Origin: JAGDMJ01 sp963809695
Lineage (GTDB): Bacteria; Bacteroidota; Ignavibacteria; UBA10030; UBA6906
Reading direction: 5' to 3'
Length of the DNA stretch: 64,000 nucleotides
Assembly (NCBI GenBank): GCA_963809695.1
Contig: CAWEKI010000010.1
Location: 62,001 to 126,000, forward strand
How positions within the stretch are numbered: the first letter of the stretch is position 1; the number at the start of each line of letters is the position of its first letter. The notes under the pieces were generated by a model that ran no database searches, was not told the DNA's origin, and saw only the letters and a program-made list of their open reading frames with translations. The translations under genes and the position numbers were made by a program. Positions 7,990-16,597 of the stretch are shown piece after piece.

Positions 7990-9275
7990 AGCATGTCAGC
8001 AGGCTGTCCCGTTGAAGCGAGGACCGCGCTCCAGAGCGCCCCGTCAGGGTCCACTTTTCTCCGGCCTGACACTGCGCGGGAGAGAGGTACGTGCGTGAAT
8101 TGGTGGTTCCAAAAACCAACGACCATGTTGGTTCGCCCGGCCATTCCCGCGTGTACGGCGCTCTGTCCGAGGAGCAGGCAAAATGCTGAATCGTGGGCGT
8201 TGGCCGGTACGCTTCTGATCGTGTAGCTCGGGTCGATGTACTTGATCGTGGCCTCGGTTTCGATCCGTTGGAAATGACCTTTGATAGCGTCCCTGAGGAA
8301 GATCCCGATGTCCCCGAATTTGATATTTCCGGAGGCGTCGCGTCCACCATTCAATGGCAAAAGGTCCTGACCCGCACCTTCTGCCACCACGATGAGCGCG
8401 TGGCCGCGTTTCTTCAGACGGTCAGTCAACGCTGAAAGGAACTTCTCCATTGTAAACGGTACCTCCGGGATGAGGCAGAAATTCACCTGACTGTCGACCA
8501 GGACAGTGAATGAAGCGATAAATCCAGAGTCGCGGCCCATCAGTTTCACGATGCCAATTCCGTTGCGTGCCGCTTCTGCCTCACTGTTCGCGGCGTATGT
8601 AGCCCGTCGGGCTTCCGATACAGCTGTTTCGAACCCAAACGTCGTCTGCACGAACGAGATATCGTTGTCGATCGTCTTCGGGATTCCGATGACGCTTATC
8701 TTGAGGCCACGGCGCGCAGCTTCTTCTGTGATCTTCGCGGCTCCTTTCAGTGTCCCGTCCCCGCCTATTGCGAAGAGGATGCCGATGCCCAACTCCTGAA
8801 GGGTGTCCACCATGGCGCCGGGGTTCTGGGGACCGCGCGACGAACCCAGTATCGATCCCCCCATTTCGTTGATCCGATTGACGCCGTCGGGGGTCAGGGT
8901 CATCGGTTCGTGCCGCATCGGACGTATGAGTCCTTCGTACCCATAGCGAAAACCAACGACCTTCCCAACACCGTAGTGGTAGTGGAGGCTCATGACTATC
9001 GATCGTATGACGTCATTCAAGCCCGGGCAGAGTCCGCCGCACGTCACAATGCCGCAGCGCAATTGCGAGGGATCATAGAAGATCTTCGCTCGCGGCCCTG
9101 CCAATTCGAAGGAAGGGAGATCCCTACCATCTCGTGTAAGTCTCAGGATATCGTCGACATTTGTATGATAGGTTATCCGCACCGAATCATCCGTGAACCG
9201 GACCCCTTTCATCATCGAATTGATACGGCAATCGCCAAGCCGTTCGATCGTGAAATCGAGATTGTCACTGGTCAT
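7986..9275 (-). CDS. pfkA: ATP-dependent 6-phosphofructokinase
   Basis: Glycolytic enzyme phosphorylating fructose 6-phosphate, 429 residues. Visible motifs in order: GGLCPGLNDVIR (near 80, nucleotide-binding), GSSRGPQ (near 144), FAIGGDGTLKGA (near 172), GIPKTIDNDI (near 200; catalytic Asp in TIDND) and MGRDSGFIA (near 243). Gly in GGDGT with Lys in PKTIDND is the combination known from trypanosomal and plant-type enzymes, which use ATP; pyrophosphate enzymes usually carry Asp in place of that Gly. ATP is therefore the likelier donor. It is longer than E. coli PfkA because of an N-terminal extension of about 70 residues, also seen in that subgroup. The gene is transcribed toward the FadL-like gene and overlaps its stop. 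Confidence 0.9.
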   Translation of the reverse strand: MTSDNLDFTIERLGDCRINSMMKGVRFTDDSVRITYHTNVDDILRLTRDGRDLPSFELAGPRAKIFYDPSQLRCGIVTCGGLCPGLNDVIRSIVMSLHYHYGVGKVVGFRYGYEGLIRPMRHEPMTLTPDGVNRINEMGGSILGSSRGPQNPGAMVDTLQELGIGILFAIGGDGTLKGAAKITEEAARRGLKISVIGIPKTIDNDISFVQTTFGFETAVSEARRATYAANSEAEAARNGIGIVKLMGRDSGFIASFTVLVDSQVNFCLIPEVPFTMEKFLSALTDRLKKRGHALIVVAEGAGQDLLPLNGGRDASGNIKFGDIGIFLRDAIKGHFQRIETEATIKYIDPSYTIRSVPANAHDSAFCLLLGQSAVHAGMAGRTNMVVGFWNHQFTHVPLSRAVSGRRKVDPDGALWSAVLASTGQPADML

Positions 9276-9510
9276 GTGAGGCCTTACGCATAATGGTTGG
9301 GGAATCCGGCTTTTCCGGGAGAAAGATACGCACGGGTGAGCGGAGAATCAAACCGGAGCCGGCGAAGGCGTAAACTACTGAGACGACCCTGGCTCGTCAC
9401 CCAAGCTAACCCAGCCCGGAACCAGATTGGAGAGCGGGGTTCGGGACTCATTTCGATAAACGCTTCTCTTCGGGATCTTTTCATCGCTACGGATGTGGCA
9501 TAGTCCCATG

Positions 9511-9532
9511 CTCCACTACTGGCTACTGGTCT
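9511..9532. repeat. Degenerate actactggctactgg repeat next to class 1 element
   Basis: Two near-identical units (CTACTGG, CTACTGG) stand immediately before the class 1 upstream block. It resembles the agtagtcag tracts at 513, 32725, 46911 and 63645 (here on the opposite strand). Confidence 0.35.
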
Positions 9533-9533
9533 T

Positions 9534-9686
9534 AAAGGACCAGATGACGACCTGAAGACTGGATATTGACCTTTTGCACATATCCTTTGTTGCTTTTTGT
9601 CTCCCCAGTAATTCTCGTAAGTCATCTTCTAAAAACATGTTACCGGAGCGTTATACCATATCTTGGGGGCTGGCATGGATCTTGGG
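9534..9686 (+). promoter_or_regulatory. Class 1 upstream block plus sigma-54-like promoter, copy 2 (before asparaginase)
   Basis: Copy 2. The upstream block at 9534-9571 contains AAAGGACCAGATGACGACC and GGATATTGACCTTTT. The promoter is TGGCAT at 9671-9676, five bases, then TTGGG at 9682-9686. The gap between block and promoter is 99 bp. Between them lie two weakly conserved motifs, CTCGTAAGTC and CGTTATA, also seen in the other class 1 copies. The next gene on this strand is the asparaginase, starting 185 bp downstream, so a long leader is implied. Sequence from 9690 to 9870 holds no other convincing gene. Confidence 0.65.
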
Positions 9687-9871
9687 ATGTTTGGGGTGGT
9701 ATGGATCCAACCCTTCGAACACCAGTGGAGTGCCCCTTAACAGTTCCAAACACAAAGGAACCATCGCCCCTGCGAGCGGGCCGCCTACCACGGAAATGAG
9801 TCAGTTTCGCACTGATTAACGGATCAGCTTTGGATTGTTCTTTCATCCACAAAAATGAGGAGTAAAGACCC

Positions 9872-10936
9872 ATGAGAAGAAGCATTGTGATTCTTCTGGC
9901 GATCCTGATTACCATTCAGGTTCAGCCGGCACAGACGCAGGGAAAGAAGCTGCCCCATATCGTCATTATTGCTACCGGCGGGACAATTGCCGGTTCAGCG
10001 GATAGCAAGACATCGGTCGGATACACATCGGGGGCCGTAACCGTAGACGCCCTCATCGCCGCTGTTCCGACGTTGAAAGATATCGCCCGCATCACGGGGG
10101 AACAAGTTGCCAGTATCGGGAGCCAGGACATGTGCGACTCGGTGTGGCTAAAGCTCGCCGCCCGGGTCAATGTCGTCCTTGCTGCCGATTCAATCGATGG
10201 CGTCGTGATCACACACGGCACCGATACCATGGAAGAAACAGCATACTTTCTGCAGCTTGTTGTCAAGAGCAAGAAGCCTGTCGTCCTGACCGGTTCGATG
10301 CGCCCCTCGACCGCCTTGAGCGCTGATGGCCCACTGAACATTTTTAATGCCGTCGCTATTGCCGGTGATCCCGCTGCTGTGGGGCGAGGCGTCCTTGTCG
10401 CTGCCAATGATGACATACACAGTGCCCGGGATATCACAAAGACCAACACAACGGATGTTCAAACATTCGAATCGCCCGAATACGGGCTGGTAGGCACCAC
10501 GCTGTACGGGAAGCAGACATTCTTCCGGGGTCCATACCGGAAGCACACCCTGGACTCGGAGTTTTCTGTGAAGGATGTCAAGTCCATGCCCCGCGTTGAT
10601 ATCCTGTACGCAAACTCTGATATGTCAGCAGATCTGATCGATGCAGCGGTAAAGCTTGGGGCCAAAGGGATCGTAATCGCGGGCGTTGGGGACGGGAACA
10701 TGACGACGCCGGCACTGGATGCTCTGACGCGCGCCGCGAAGGCGGGCGTGGTCTGCGTTCGTTCGACCAGGCTTCCATCCGGCCGTACGTGGCGGAACTC
10801 CGAAATCAATGACGACAAGTTGGGCCTTGTCGCGGCAGGGGAGCTTAACCCGTCGAAGTCGCGTGTCCTTCTGAAGCTGGCCCTGATGAAGACCAAGGAT
10901 CCTGTCCAGATTCAGAAGTACTTCGAAGAGTACTAG
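9872..10936 (+). CDS. ansB: Exported type II L-asparaginase
   Basis: Hydrolyses L-asparagine to aspartate and ammonia. 354 residues with a signal peptide (RSIVILLAILITIQVQPAQTQ), so periplasmic like E. coli AsnB-type II enzymes. The first catalytic motif IIATGGTIAGSA is near residue 31-42 (nucleophilic Thr in GGTIAG), and the second, VITHGTDTMEETAYFL, is near 111-126 (Thr-Asp pair). VVLTGSMRP and ADGPLNIFNAV follow as expected, and the length is normal. A GAGGAG-like site lies ahead of the ATG. It precedes a Dcu transporter and an exported aspartase, the classic asparagine/aspartate catabolic grouping, and follows a class 1 sigma-54-like element. Confidence 0.93.
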   Translation: MRRSIVILLAILITIQVQPAQTQGKKLPHIVIIATGGTIAGSADSKTSVGYTSGAVTVDALIAAVPTLKDIARITGEQVASIGSQDMCDSVWLKLAARVNVVLAADSIDGVVITHGTDTMEETAYFLQLVVKSKKPVVLTGSMRPSTALSADGPLNIFNAVAIAGDPAAVGRGVLVAANDDIHSARDITKTNTTDVQTFESPEYGLVGTTLYGKQTFFRGPYRKHTLDSEFSVKDVKSMPRVDILYANSDMSADLIDAAVKLGAKGIVIAGVGDGNMTTPALDALTRAAKAGVVCVRSTRLPSGRTWRNSEINDDKLGLVAAGELNPSKSRVLLKLALMKTKDPVQIQKYFEEY

Positions 10937-11065
10937 GGCCCGCGGTTGAAGCAGATCACAAATTATCCATAATCGATAACCTATGGAGAATGATCACCCG
11001 GGCTTTTTGACCCCTTGTCGGCAGCTCCTCGCTTATGCTCTTCTGATCCCTTTTTGAGGTGTATC

Positions 11066-12394
11066 ATGTGGATTGCGCTTATCCTTCTTCTCGTCTGCAT
11101 CTTTCTGGGCGCCAGGCTCGGCGGCATTGGACTAGGCGCAGCAGGTGGAATAGGCCTCCTCATTCTCGTCTTCGGGCTCGGGCTTCCACCGGGTTCACCG
11201 CCGTCTATCGTGCTTGGTATGATTATCGCCGTTATTACCGCGCTTGCTGCGATGCAGGCTGCCGGCGGACTTGACTACCTGGTGTCACTGGCCAGCAGGG
11301 TCATGGCGAAGAAACCGCAATATATTACATTTATCGCTCCGTTCGTCACGTACCTGCTGGTGTTCGCGAGCGGGACGCAGCATGTGATCTACGCGTTGAT
11401 GCCGGTCATCGTCGAGGTTTCAGCAAAAGCGGATATACGGCCGGAAAGGCCGCTCTCGATGAGTGTCATAGCGTCCCAGTCAGGGCTGATCGCATCGCCG
11501 ATCAGTGCCGCGACCGTTGCCATGGTGGGGGCATTGGCCTCCCTTCAGGTTTCGTTGCTGGATATCCTCATGGTCATCATTCCGGCCACAGTGCTGGGAG
11601 TTCTTGTGGGCACACTCTCCGTAGCCTGGCGAGGGAAGAAACTCAGCGAGGATCCTGTGTTCCAGGAGAAGGTGAAGGGTGGCCAGTTCGACGTCACGAC
11701 GAAGCCGATTGTGTTCTCAGGAGAGAAGTTGCGGAACGCCCGCGGCTCACTTGCGCTCTTTCTGCTGGCGATTGTGAGCGTGGTGGTGCTTGGCATTTTC
11801 CCCGAGTTACGTCCGCATTATCAGGTCTTCAACGCGGGGGAGATCGAACTGGGCCAGGTCGAGATCGGGCAGGCGATCATGATCGTCATGCTTGCCGCCG
11901 CGGGTCTGATCATGCTCCTGTTCAAAGCGAAGCCCGATGAGACGGTGAAGAACAGCATCATGAGGGGAGGAGTGGTTGCCGTCATTTCCATCCTCGGCGT
12001 CTCTTGGATGGGGTCATCTTTTTTTGAAGGCTACCGTCCGGAGATCGTCGGCGGTATTTCGGGTATCATCCAGCAGGCGCCCTGGGTGCTGGCACTGGGA
12101 CTCTTTGTCCTTTCCATTCTGCTGATCAGTCAGGCGGCAACGGTAGTAACGCTGATGCCCGTCGCCGTGGCCATAGGCCTGCCGGCCGCCGCGCTTATCG
12201 GTGTGTATCCCGCCGTCAACGGATCGTTTTTCCTACCCACGTACGGGACGGTCCTTGCGGCGGTCTCTTTTGACCAGACCGGCACGACGCGCATCGGGAA
12301 ATATCTCTTGAATCACAGTTTTATGCTCCCTGGCCTTGTCACCGTCGCAGCCACCACTCTTTTTGCCCTGGTGATTGGCAAAATTCTGCTCTGA
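11066..12394 (+). CDS. Anaerobic C4-dicarboxylate transporter, DcuA/DcuB family
   Basis: Inner-membrane antiporter for aspartate, fumarate, malate and succinate, 442 residues. It aligns with E. coli DcuA throughout from memory: N-terminal FLGARLGGIGLGAAGGIGLL, then AAMQAAGGLDYLVSLASRVM, the SQSGLIASPISAATVAM segment, SQAATVVTLMPVAVAIGLPA, and the terminal DQTGTTRIGKYLLNHSFMLPG. The frame is open from 11015, but the ATG at 11066 begins at the membrane helix (MWIALILLL) and has a GAGGTG ahead of it, so it is preferred. It lies between asparaginase (129 bp) and aspartase (25 bp); the three presumably act together. DcuA versus DcuB cannot be decided. Confidence 0.92.
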   Translation: MWIALILLLVCIFLGARLGGIGLGAAGGIGLLILVFGLGLPPGSPPSIVLGMIIAVITALAAMQAAGGLDYLVSLASRVMAKKPQYITFIAPFVTYLLVFASGTQHVIYALMPVIVEVSAKADIRPERPLSMSVIASQSGLIASPISAATVAMVGALASLQVSLLDILMVIIPATVLGVLVGTLSVAWRGKKLSEDPVFQEKVKGGQFDVTTKPIVFSGEKLRNARGSLALFLLAIVSVVVLGIFPELRPHYQVFNAGEIELGQVEIGQAIMIVMLAAAGLIMLLFKAKPDETVKNSIMRGGVVAVISILGVSWMGSSFFEGYRPEIVGGISGIIQQAPWVLALGLFVLSILLISQAATVVTLMPVAVAIGLPAAALIGVYPAVNGSFFLPTYGTVLAAVSFDQTGTTRIGKYLLNHSFMLPGLVTVAATTLFALVIGKILL

Positions 12395-12419
12395 ACGAAA
12401 ACTACGGAAGGAACGAGCC

Positions 12420-13907
12420 ATGAAATTCAGACTTGCGTCAAATGCGTACCTGCTGTTCGTCGTGATCATTTTCACCGCTCTGGCGTCATCGCAGCAGAAC
12501 TTCAGAACGGAGAAGGACCTTTTGGGCGAGAAGCAGATTCCAGCGGACAAGTACTACGGCGTGCAGACGGCGCGGGCATTGGAGAACTTCCAGTTGTCGG
12601 GCGTCCTGATCAATCACTATCCCGGCTTTGTGGAAGCGTGGGCGATTGTCAAGTTGGCCGCTGCCCGGGCAAACACCGATGTCGGCGCCATGAAGAAAGA
12701 AACACTCGGCCCTATCGAGAAGGCCTGTCAGGCGGTCCTCGACGGTAAATACCATGATCAGTTTGTAGTTGACTGGTACCAGGGCGGGGCTGGGACCTCG
12801 ACGAACATGAATGCCAATGAGGTGCTGGCGAACATCGCGCTCGAGCTCAGCGGGCACAAAAAAGGTGAGTACAAGATCATTGACCCCCACGATCACCTGA
12901 ACATGTCGCAATCCACCAATGACTCGTACCCGACTGCAATCAAGGTTGCCTTGATTCTGCGCAACGACAAGTTGGTCGAGGAACTGCAGAAATTGGTTGC
13001 ATCGTTCCGTGCAAAGGGGGACGCCTTTCTGTCGATTGTCAAGATGGGACGGACTGAAATGCAGGATGCCGTACCGATGACTGTCGGGCAGGAGTTCCAC
13101 GCCTTTGCCGCGTCGCTGGAAAGTGAAATCAAATTCCTGAAGGATGCCGAGAAGTACTTGTATGAGGAGAACATGGGCGCGACCGCAATCGGCACAGGAA
13201 TCAATGTCCCGAAGGGGTACGTTGAGAAATGCGCCGAACACCTGGCGAAACTCACCGGCAAGCCGATCGTCCCGGCCACGGATATGGTGGCGGCAACCTG
13301 GGACCAGCAGGGATATGTCGTGTATTCCGCCGCGTTGAAGAGCGTGGCGATAAAATTGTCGAAGATCTCCAGTGACCTGATCCTCCTCGCATCCGGGCCA
13401 AGGGCGGGGCTTTTCGAAATCAATCTCCCCGCGCTGCAGCCTGGATCATCCATCATGCCGGGAAAGGTGAACCCGGTCATTCCGGAAGTCATGAACATCA
13501 TCGCCTTCCGTGTCATGGCGAATGATTATGCCGTCAACCTGGCGGCGCACAGCGGACAGTTGCAGCTCAATGCATATGAGCCGCTCGCCGGCCTGTCCCC
13601 GATTGAGTCCCAGGCGTTGCTCTATCGGGGTTCCATCGCGATGCGCACGAAGTGCATCGACGGCATCACGGTCAACGAAAAGGTTCTTGCGCACTACATG
13701 GAAACCACCGTCGGCATCGTAACCGCACTCAACCCTATCGTGGGATATGAAAAGGCGACCGAGCTGGCGGTTGAAGCCTACAAGAGCGGTAAAGGCATCC
13801 TCGAAATCATCCGGGAGAAGAAGATCCTGACCGACGCACAGATCAAGGAGCTATTGGATCCCGTCAAACTCACGGGACTGGACATGAGCAAGTATCCGAA
13901 GAAGTAG
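12420..13907 (+). CDS. aspA: Aspartate ammonia-lyase with a signal peptide
   Basis: Deaminates aspartate to fumarate plus ammonia; 495 residues. Family marks are GEKQIPADKYYGVQTARALENF at the start of the catalytic part, AGTSTNMNANEVLAN, the substrate-binding NMSQSTNDSYPTA, and the fumarase/aspartase signature GSSIMPGKVNPVIPE near residue 341. Unusually, the first 24 residues are a typical Sec signal peptide (KFRLASNAYLLFVVIIFTALASS before QQNF), whereas known aspartases are cytoplasmic. The ATG at 12420 has a GGAAGGA and follows the Dcu stop by 25 bp; the frame is open to 12375, but that start lies inside the Dcu gene. Export would put the reaction in the periplasm beside asparaginase. Specificity for aspartate over fumarate hydration is supported by the neighbours. 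Confidence 0.92.
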   Translation: MKFRLASNAYLLFVVIIFTALASSQQNFRTEKDLLGEKQIPADKYYGVQTARALENFQLSGVLINHYPGFVEAWAIVKLAAARANTDVGAMKKETLGPIEKACQAVLDGKYHDQFVVDWYQGGAGTSTNMNANEVLANIALELSGHKKGEYKIIDPHDHLNMSQSTNDSYPTAIKVALILRNDKLVEELQKLVASFRAKGDAFLSIVKMGRTEMQDAVPMTVGQEFHAFAASLESEIKFLKDAEKYLYEENMGATAIGTGINVPKGYVEKCAEHLAKLTGKPIVPATDMVAATWDQQGYVVYSAALKSVAIKLSKISSDLILLASGPRAGLFEINLPALQPGSSIMPGKVNPVIPEVMNIIAFRVMANDYAVNLAAHSGQLQLNAYEPLAGLSPIESQALLYRGSIAMRTKCIDGITVNEKVLAHYMETTVGIVTALNPIVGYEKATELAVEAYKSGKGILEIIREKKILTDAQIKELLDPVKLTGLDMSKYPKK

Positions 13908-13922
13908 CGGGCATCGGCCGCA

Positions 13923-14648
13923 ATGAAAAGCCCGGCGGCACCTGTGAATGCCTTCATGCGACTCGTCAATGAAAACCGGTTCCTGATCCTTCTGGTTTTC
14001 CTGGTTCTCCTGATTGTCGTTACCCCTCATCTTTCCGGTGAAAGGAAAAATGAAGTTGTGCGGGCGACGCTCGTTTCGCTGGTGCTTGTCGGTGCGATCG
14101 ATTGTCTCCGGTTCAAGAAGCGCGGAGCGCTGACGACCCGTTGGTTCGGGGTCCTCACACTTGTGAGCGGTTGGATTCCCATATTCTTCGTTCATCCTCT
14201 CATTGCCACTGGTGTCAACGCGTTTCGGATCGGGTTCTTCCTCATCATGACTGGTGCCCTGATCTACCAGGTTGCGACGAGCGAGAGGATAACTCTGCCG
14301 CTCATCATAGGGGCGATCGACGGCTATCTGATGATAGGCATTGTCGGGGCCGGGGCCTTTGCGATCGTCGAAACGCTGGTCCCGGGATCGGTCAAATTTC
14401 CTGCCGGGATGCCATCCGGCATGGATTTTATCTATTTCTCATTCATCACCATGTTGACCATCGGCTATGGAGACATTCTTCCGGTCGGCCCAACTGCCCA
14501 GACCGTCGCGGTTTTTCTTGGCGTAGGCGGGCAGCTGTACATTGCCATCCTGGTGTCGATGCTTGTTGGCAAGTTCCTTGCTGCAAACCAGGGTGGCGCA
14601 ACGGTGCGCCCGCCGGTCGAACTCCGGGATGTAGGGGATGATCGTTAA
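13923..14648 (+). CDS. Two-pore-type K+ channel-like membrane protein
   Basis: 241-residue membrane protein with about six hydrophobic segments. The last two flank a pore loop, with the selectivity-filter sequence TMLTIGYGDILPVGP near residue 178, the hallmark of Ion_trans_2-type potassium channels. Earlier helices (FLILLVFLVLLIVVTPHLS, ATLVSLVLVGAIDCLRF, FRIGFFLIMTGALIYQV) resemble the voltage-sensor-like part of small bacterial channels, but no regular arginine ladder is visible. No RCK/TrkA-N domain follows. It begins 15 bp after the aspartase stop and probably belongs to that operon; a role in ion balance during amino-acid catabolism would be a guess. Confidence 0.8.
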   Translation: MKSPAAPVNAFMRLVNENRFLILLVFLVLLIVVTPHLSGERKNEVVRATLVSLVLVGAIDCLRFKKRGALTTRWFGVLTLVSGWIPIFFVHPLIATGVNAFRIGFFLIMTGALIYQVATSERITLPLIIGAIDGYLMIGIVGAGAFAIVETLVPGSVKFPAGMPSGMDFIYFSFITMLTIGYGDILPVGPTAQTVAVFLGVGGQLYIAILVSMLVGKFLAANQGGATVRPPVELRDVGDDR

Positions 14649-14743
14649 TGTTCTTGTGTTGACGCATGTTCTGTCTCCGATGCTGGTCCCCGGACAGGAG
14701 CGGGCAGCGCGGTCGTTTCCATTTATTGACAAAAGGTATAGTC

Positions 14744-15340
14744 ATGCAGAATCCCTTTCCCCACCTGATGTCGCCCCGAACGTCACGGCAGGCGACAAGT
14801 GTGTGGACGAACCCTGCCCGGGATTGCACACAGCGGTACGCAGCAGTGTTTATCCTGGCGATTACCGGGGACATTGTCGCTCGAACGACGGTGGAGACGG
14901 ATGTAGCCTCTGTGGCAACAGCACGAGGGTTGAGGGCTACGCGAAGCGTCGACGTCTACCCGATCAGTCTCGTGAGTGAGGGTGGTCCCAGCAAAGAAGA
15001 CCTGTGGGCCAAGATTCAGGCCCTGGGCTGCGACGCGATATTCACGGTGTCCCTCCTCAATGTGATGAGCGAACAGCGGCATGTGCTGGGAATGGATGCC
15101 TACTATGGTGGTTTCGGAGTGTACTATCGAGATTTGCGGCCAATCGTTGCCAGCCCGGGGTACTATACCACTGAAAAGAAGTACTTCCTTGAGGGTAATC
15201 TGTTCGACGCGGCAACAGGTCAGATCCAGTGGTCGATGCAGTCTATTGCCTACGATCCAATTGACCTGGACGTCTTCAGCAAGGAGTACGCTCTTTTGCT
15301 TGTCGATCAGCTCAATCAGGCGAATAGGCTCCAGCCCTGA
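14744..15340 (+). CDS. Unknown protein lacking an export signal, lipoprotein-family mature domain
   Basis: About 198 residues from the ATG at 14744 (AAAAGG ahead); the frame extends to 14666. The body (SVWTNPARDC, VFILAITGDIVARTTVETDV, TRSVDVYPISL, then SPGYYTTEKKYFLEGNLFD and ATGQIQWSMQSIAYDP) looks like small periplasmic lipoproteins found in Bacteroidota and Proteobacteria, which normally begin with a signal peptide and a lipobox Cys just before the SVWTNP segment. Here that part is replaced by an unrelated stretch, suggesting loss or rearrangement of the 5' end. It precedes the RND operon by 60 bp. No function is assigned. Confidence 0.5.
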   Translation: MQNPFPHLMSPRTSRQATSVWTNPARDCTQRYAAVFILAITGDIVARTTVETDVASVATARGLRATRSVDVYPISLVSEGGPSKEDLWAKIQALGCDAIFTVSLLNVMSEQRHVLGMDAYYGGFGVYYRDLRPIVASPGYYTTEKKYFLEGNLFDAATGQIQWSMQSIAYDPIDLDVFSKEYALLLVDQLNQANRLQP

Positions 15341-15400
15341 TGCCAAAGATGGTATGTTCGTAAATAAACGTGTCCGAGTAACTGTCAAGGAGAATCCAGA

Positions 15401-16594
15401 GTGAAACTATCCTACGTCCGCCGGGGGCTTGTCGGCCTCCTGGTCAGCTTCAGCCTTCTGGCTGTGATGCTGTCCAGCTGCAAGAAGGAAGAGCAGGTCG
15501 TTGTTGCTCCGACTGAGGTTCAAGTGGTCGAGGTGATCCAGAAGGATATGCCGATCACCAAAGAATGGGTCGGCCAGACCGTCGGTGCTGTCGACGTCGA
15601 AATCCGTGCGCGTGTCAACGGCTGGATAACCGCGATGCACTTCAGGGAAGGGACCGAGGTTCAGAAAGGGGCACTTCTTTATACGATTGATGACAGTGAA
15701 CTCCGGCAACAGGTTGCCGAGGCGCAAGGGAAGGTCGCCCAGGCTCGTACGTTGCTTGTGCGCGCGCAGTCGGACGTGAACCGATACCGCCCCCTCGCGG
15801 AAGCCGGAGCCGTGAGTCAACGGGATCTGGAGACAGCATTGGCGGAGGCCGGGTCGCGGAAAGGAGAGGTTGACGCTGCAGAGGCGTCGTTGAAGGTTGC
15901 CGAGATCAACTTGAGCTATGCAACTGTCACCGCCCCCATTGATGGCCTGATTGGCATTTCGGCTGCCCGCGTTGGCGACTTCGTCGGACGGCCACCGAAC
16001 CCCGTGATTCTGAATACCATATCCATGATTGATTCCATCCACGTTCGGTTCTCGATTTCTGAGCAGGAGTATCTCGATCTCGTTCGCCGTGTTGCAGCCC
16101 AATCGAAAGAGGCAAAACAAGCGAGGAAAAAGACAGAATTTGAGATGGTGCTGGCGGACGGGTCAACATATCCACTGAAGGGGCAGCTTGTGTATCTGCA
16201 GCGCCAGATCGATGCATCGACCGGGACACTCCTTCTCGAGGCATCGTTCCCGAATCCTGAGAGGATGATGCGGCCGGGACAGTTCGCAAAAGTGCGCGCC
16301 GTTTTCGATGAAGTGAAAGGCGCAACAGTTATCCCGACTCGCGCCGTGACAGAACTCCAGGGGCAATACATCGTCTATGCCGTGGGAGCGGACAACAAGG
16401 CACAGTTCCGCAAGATCCAACTCGGGCCGAAGCTCGGTACCCTCCAGATCATCGAGCAGGGAGTCAATCCGGGAGAGAGGATCGTTGTGGAAGGAATTCA
16501 GAAAGTCCGACCCGATATGATTCTATCTCCCAAAGTCGTTGCCTATCCGGGTGATACCAGTGCGGCCGCTGACCAGCCTGAGGGAGGAAAATAG
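15401..16594 (+). CDS. RND efflux periplasmic adaptor (membrane fusion protein)
   Basis: 397-residue lipoprotein linking inner-membrane pump and outer-membrane channel. The signal ends in a lipobox (LAVMLSSC, Cys near 27). Then come the beta-barrel/lipoyl half (GAVDVEIRARVNGWITAMHF), an alpha-helical hairpin (about 100-165: QQVAEAQGKVAQARTLLVRA ... RQRDLETA-type region with heptads), the second lipoyl half (YATVTAPIDGLIGISAARVGD), and the C-terminal barrel ending at GIQKVRPDMILSPKVV. It is the first gene of a three-gene efflux operon, 3 bp before the pump gene. It probably exports drugs or other small amphiphiles, as in MexA/AcrA systems. Confidence 0.93.
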   Translation: MKLSYVRRGLVGLLVSFSLLAVMLSSCKKEEQVVVAPTEVQVVEVIQKDMPITKEWVGQTVGAVDVEIRARVNGWITAMHFREGTEVQKGALLYTIDDSELRQQVAEAQGKVAQARTLLVRAQSDVNRYRPLAEAGAVSQRDLETALAEAGSRKGEVDAAEASLKVAEINLSYATVTAPIDGLIGISAARVGDFVGRPPNPVILNTISMIDSIHVRFSISEQEYLDLVRRVAAQSKEAKQARKKTEFEMVLADGSTYPLKGQLVYLQRQIDASTGTLLLEASFPNPERMMRPGQFAKVRAVFDEVKGATVIPTRAVTELQGQYIVYAVGADNKAQFRKIQLGPKLGTLQIIEQGVNPGERIVVEGIQKVRPDMILSPKVVAYPGDTSAAADQPEGGK

Positions 16595-16597
16595 CCC

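Noticed and set aside
9566..9819. Short ORFs in the region between phosphofructokinase and asparaginase
   Set aside because: They overlap the class 1 element, differ in frame, and lack any recognisable sequence or ribosome site.
14638..14979. Alternative ORF as the missing N-terminus of the 14744 gene
   Set aside because: Its sequence does not form a signal peptide or join plausibly to the conserved domain.
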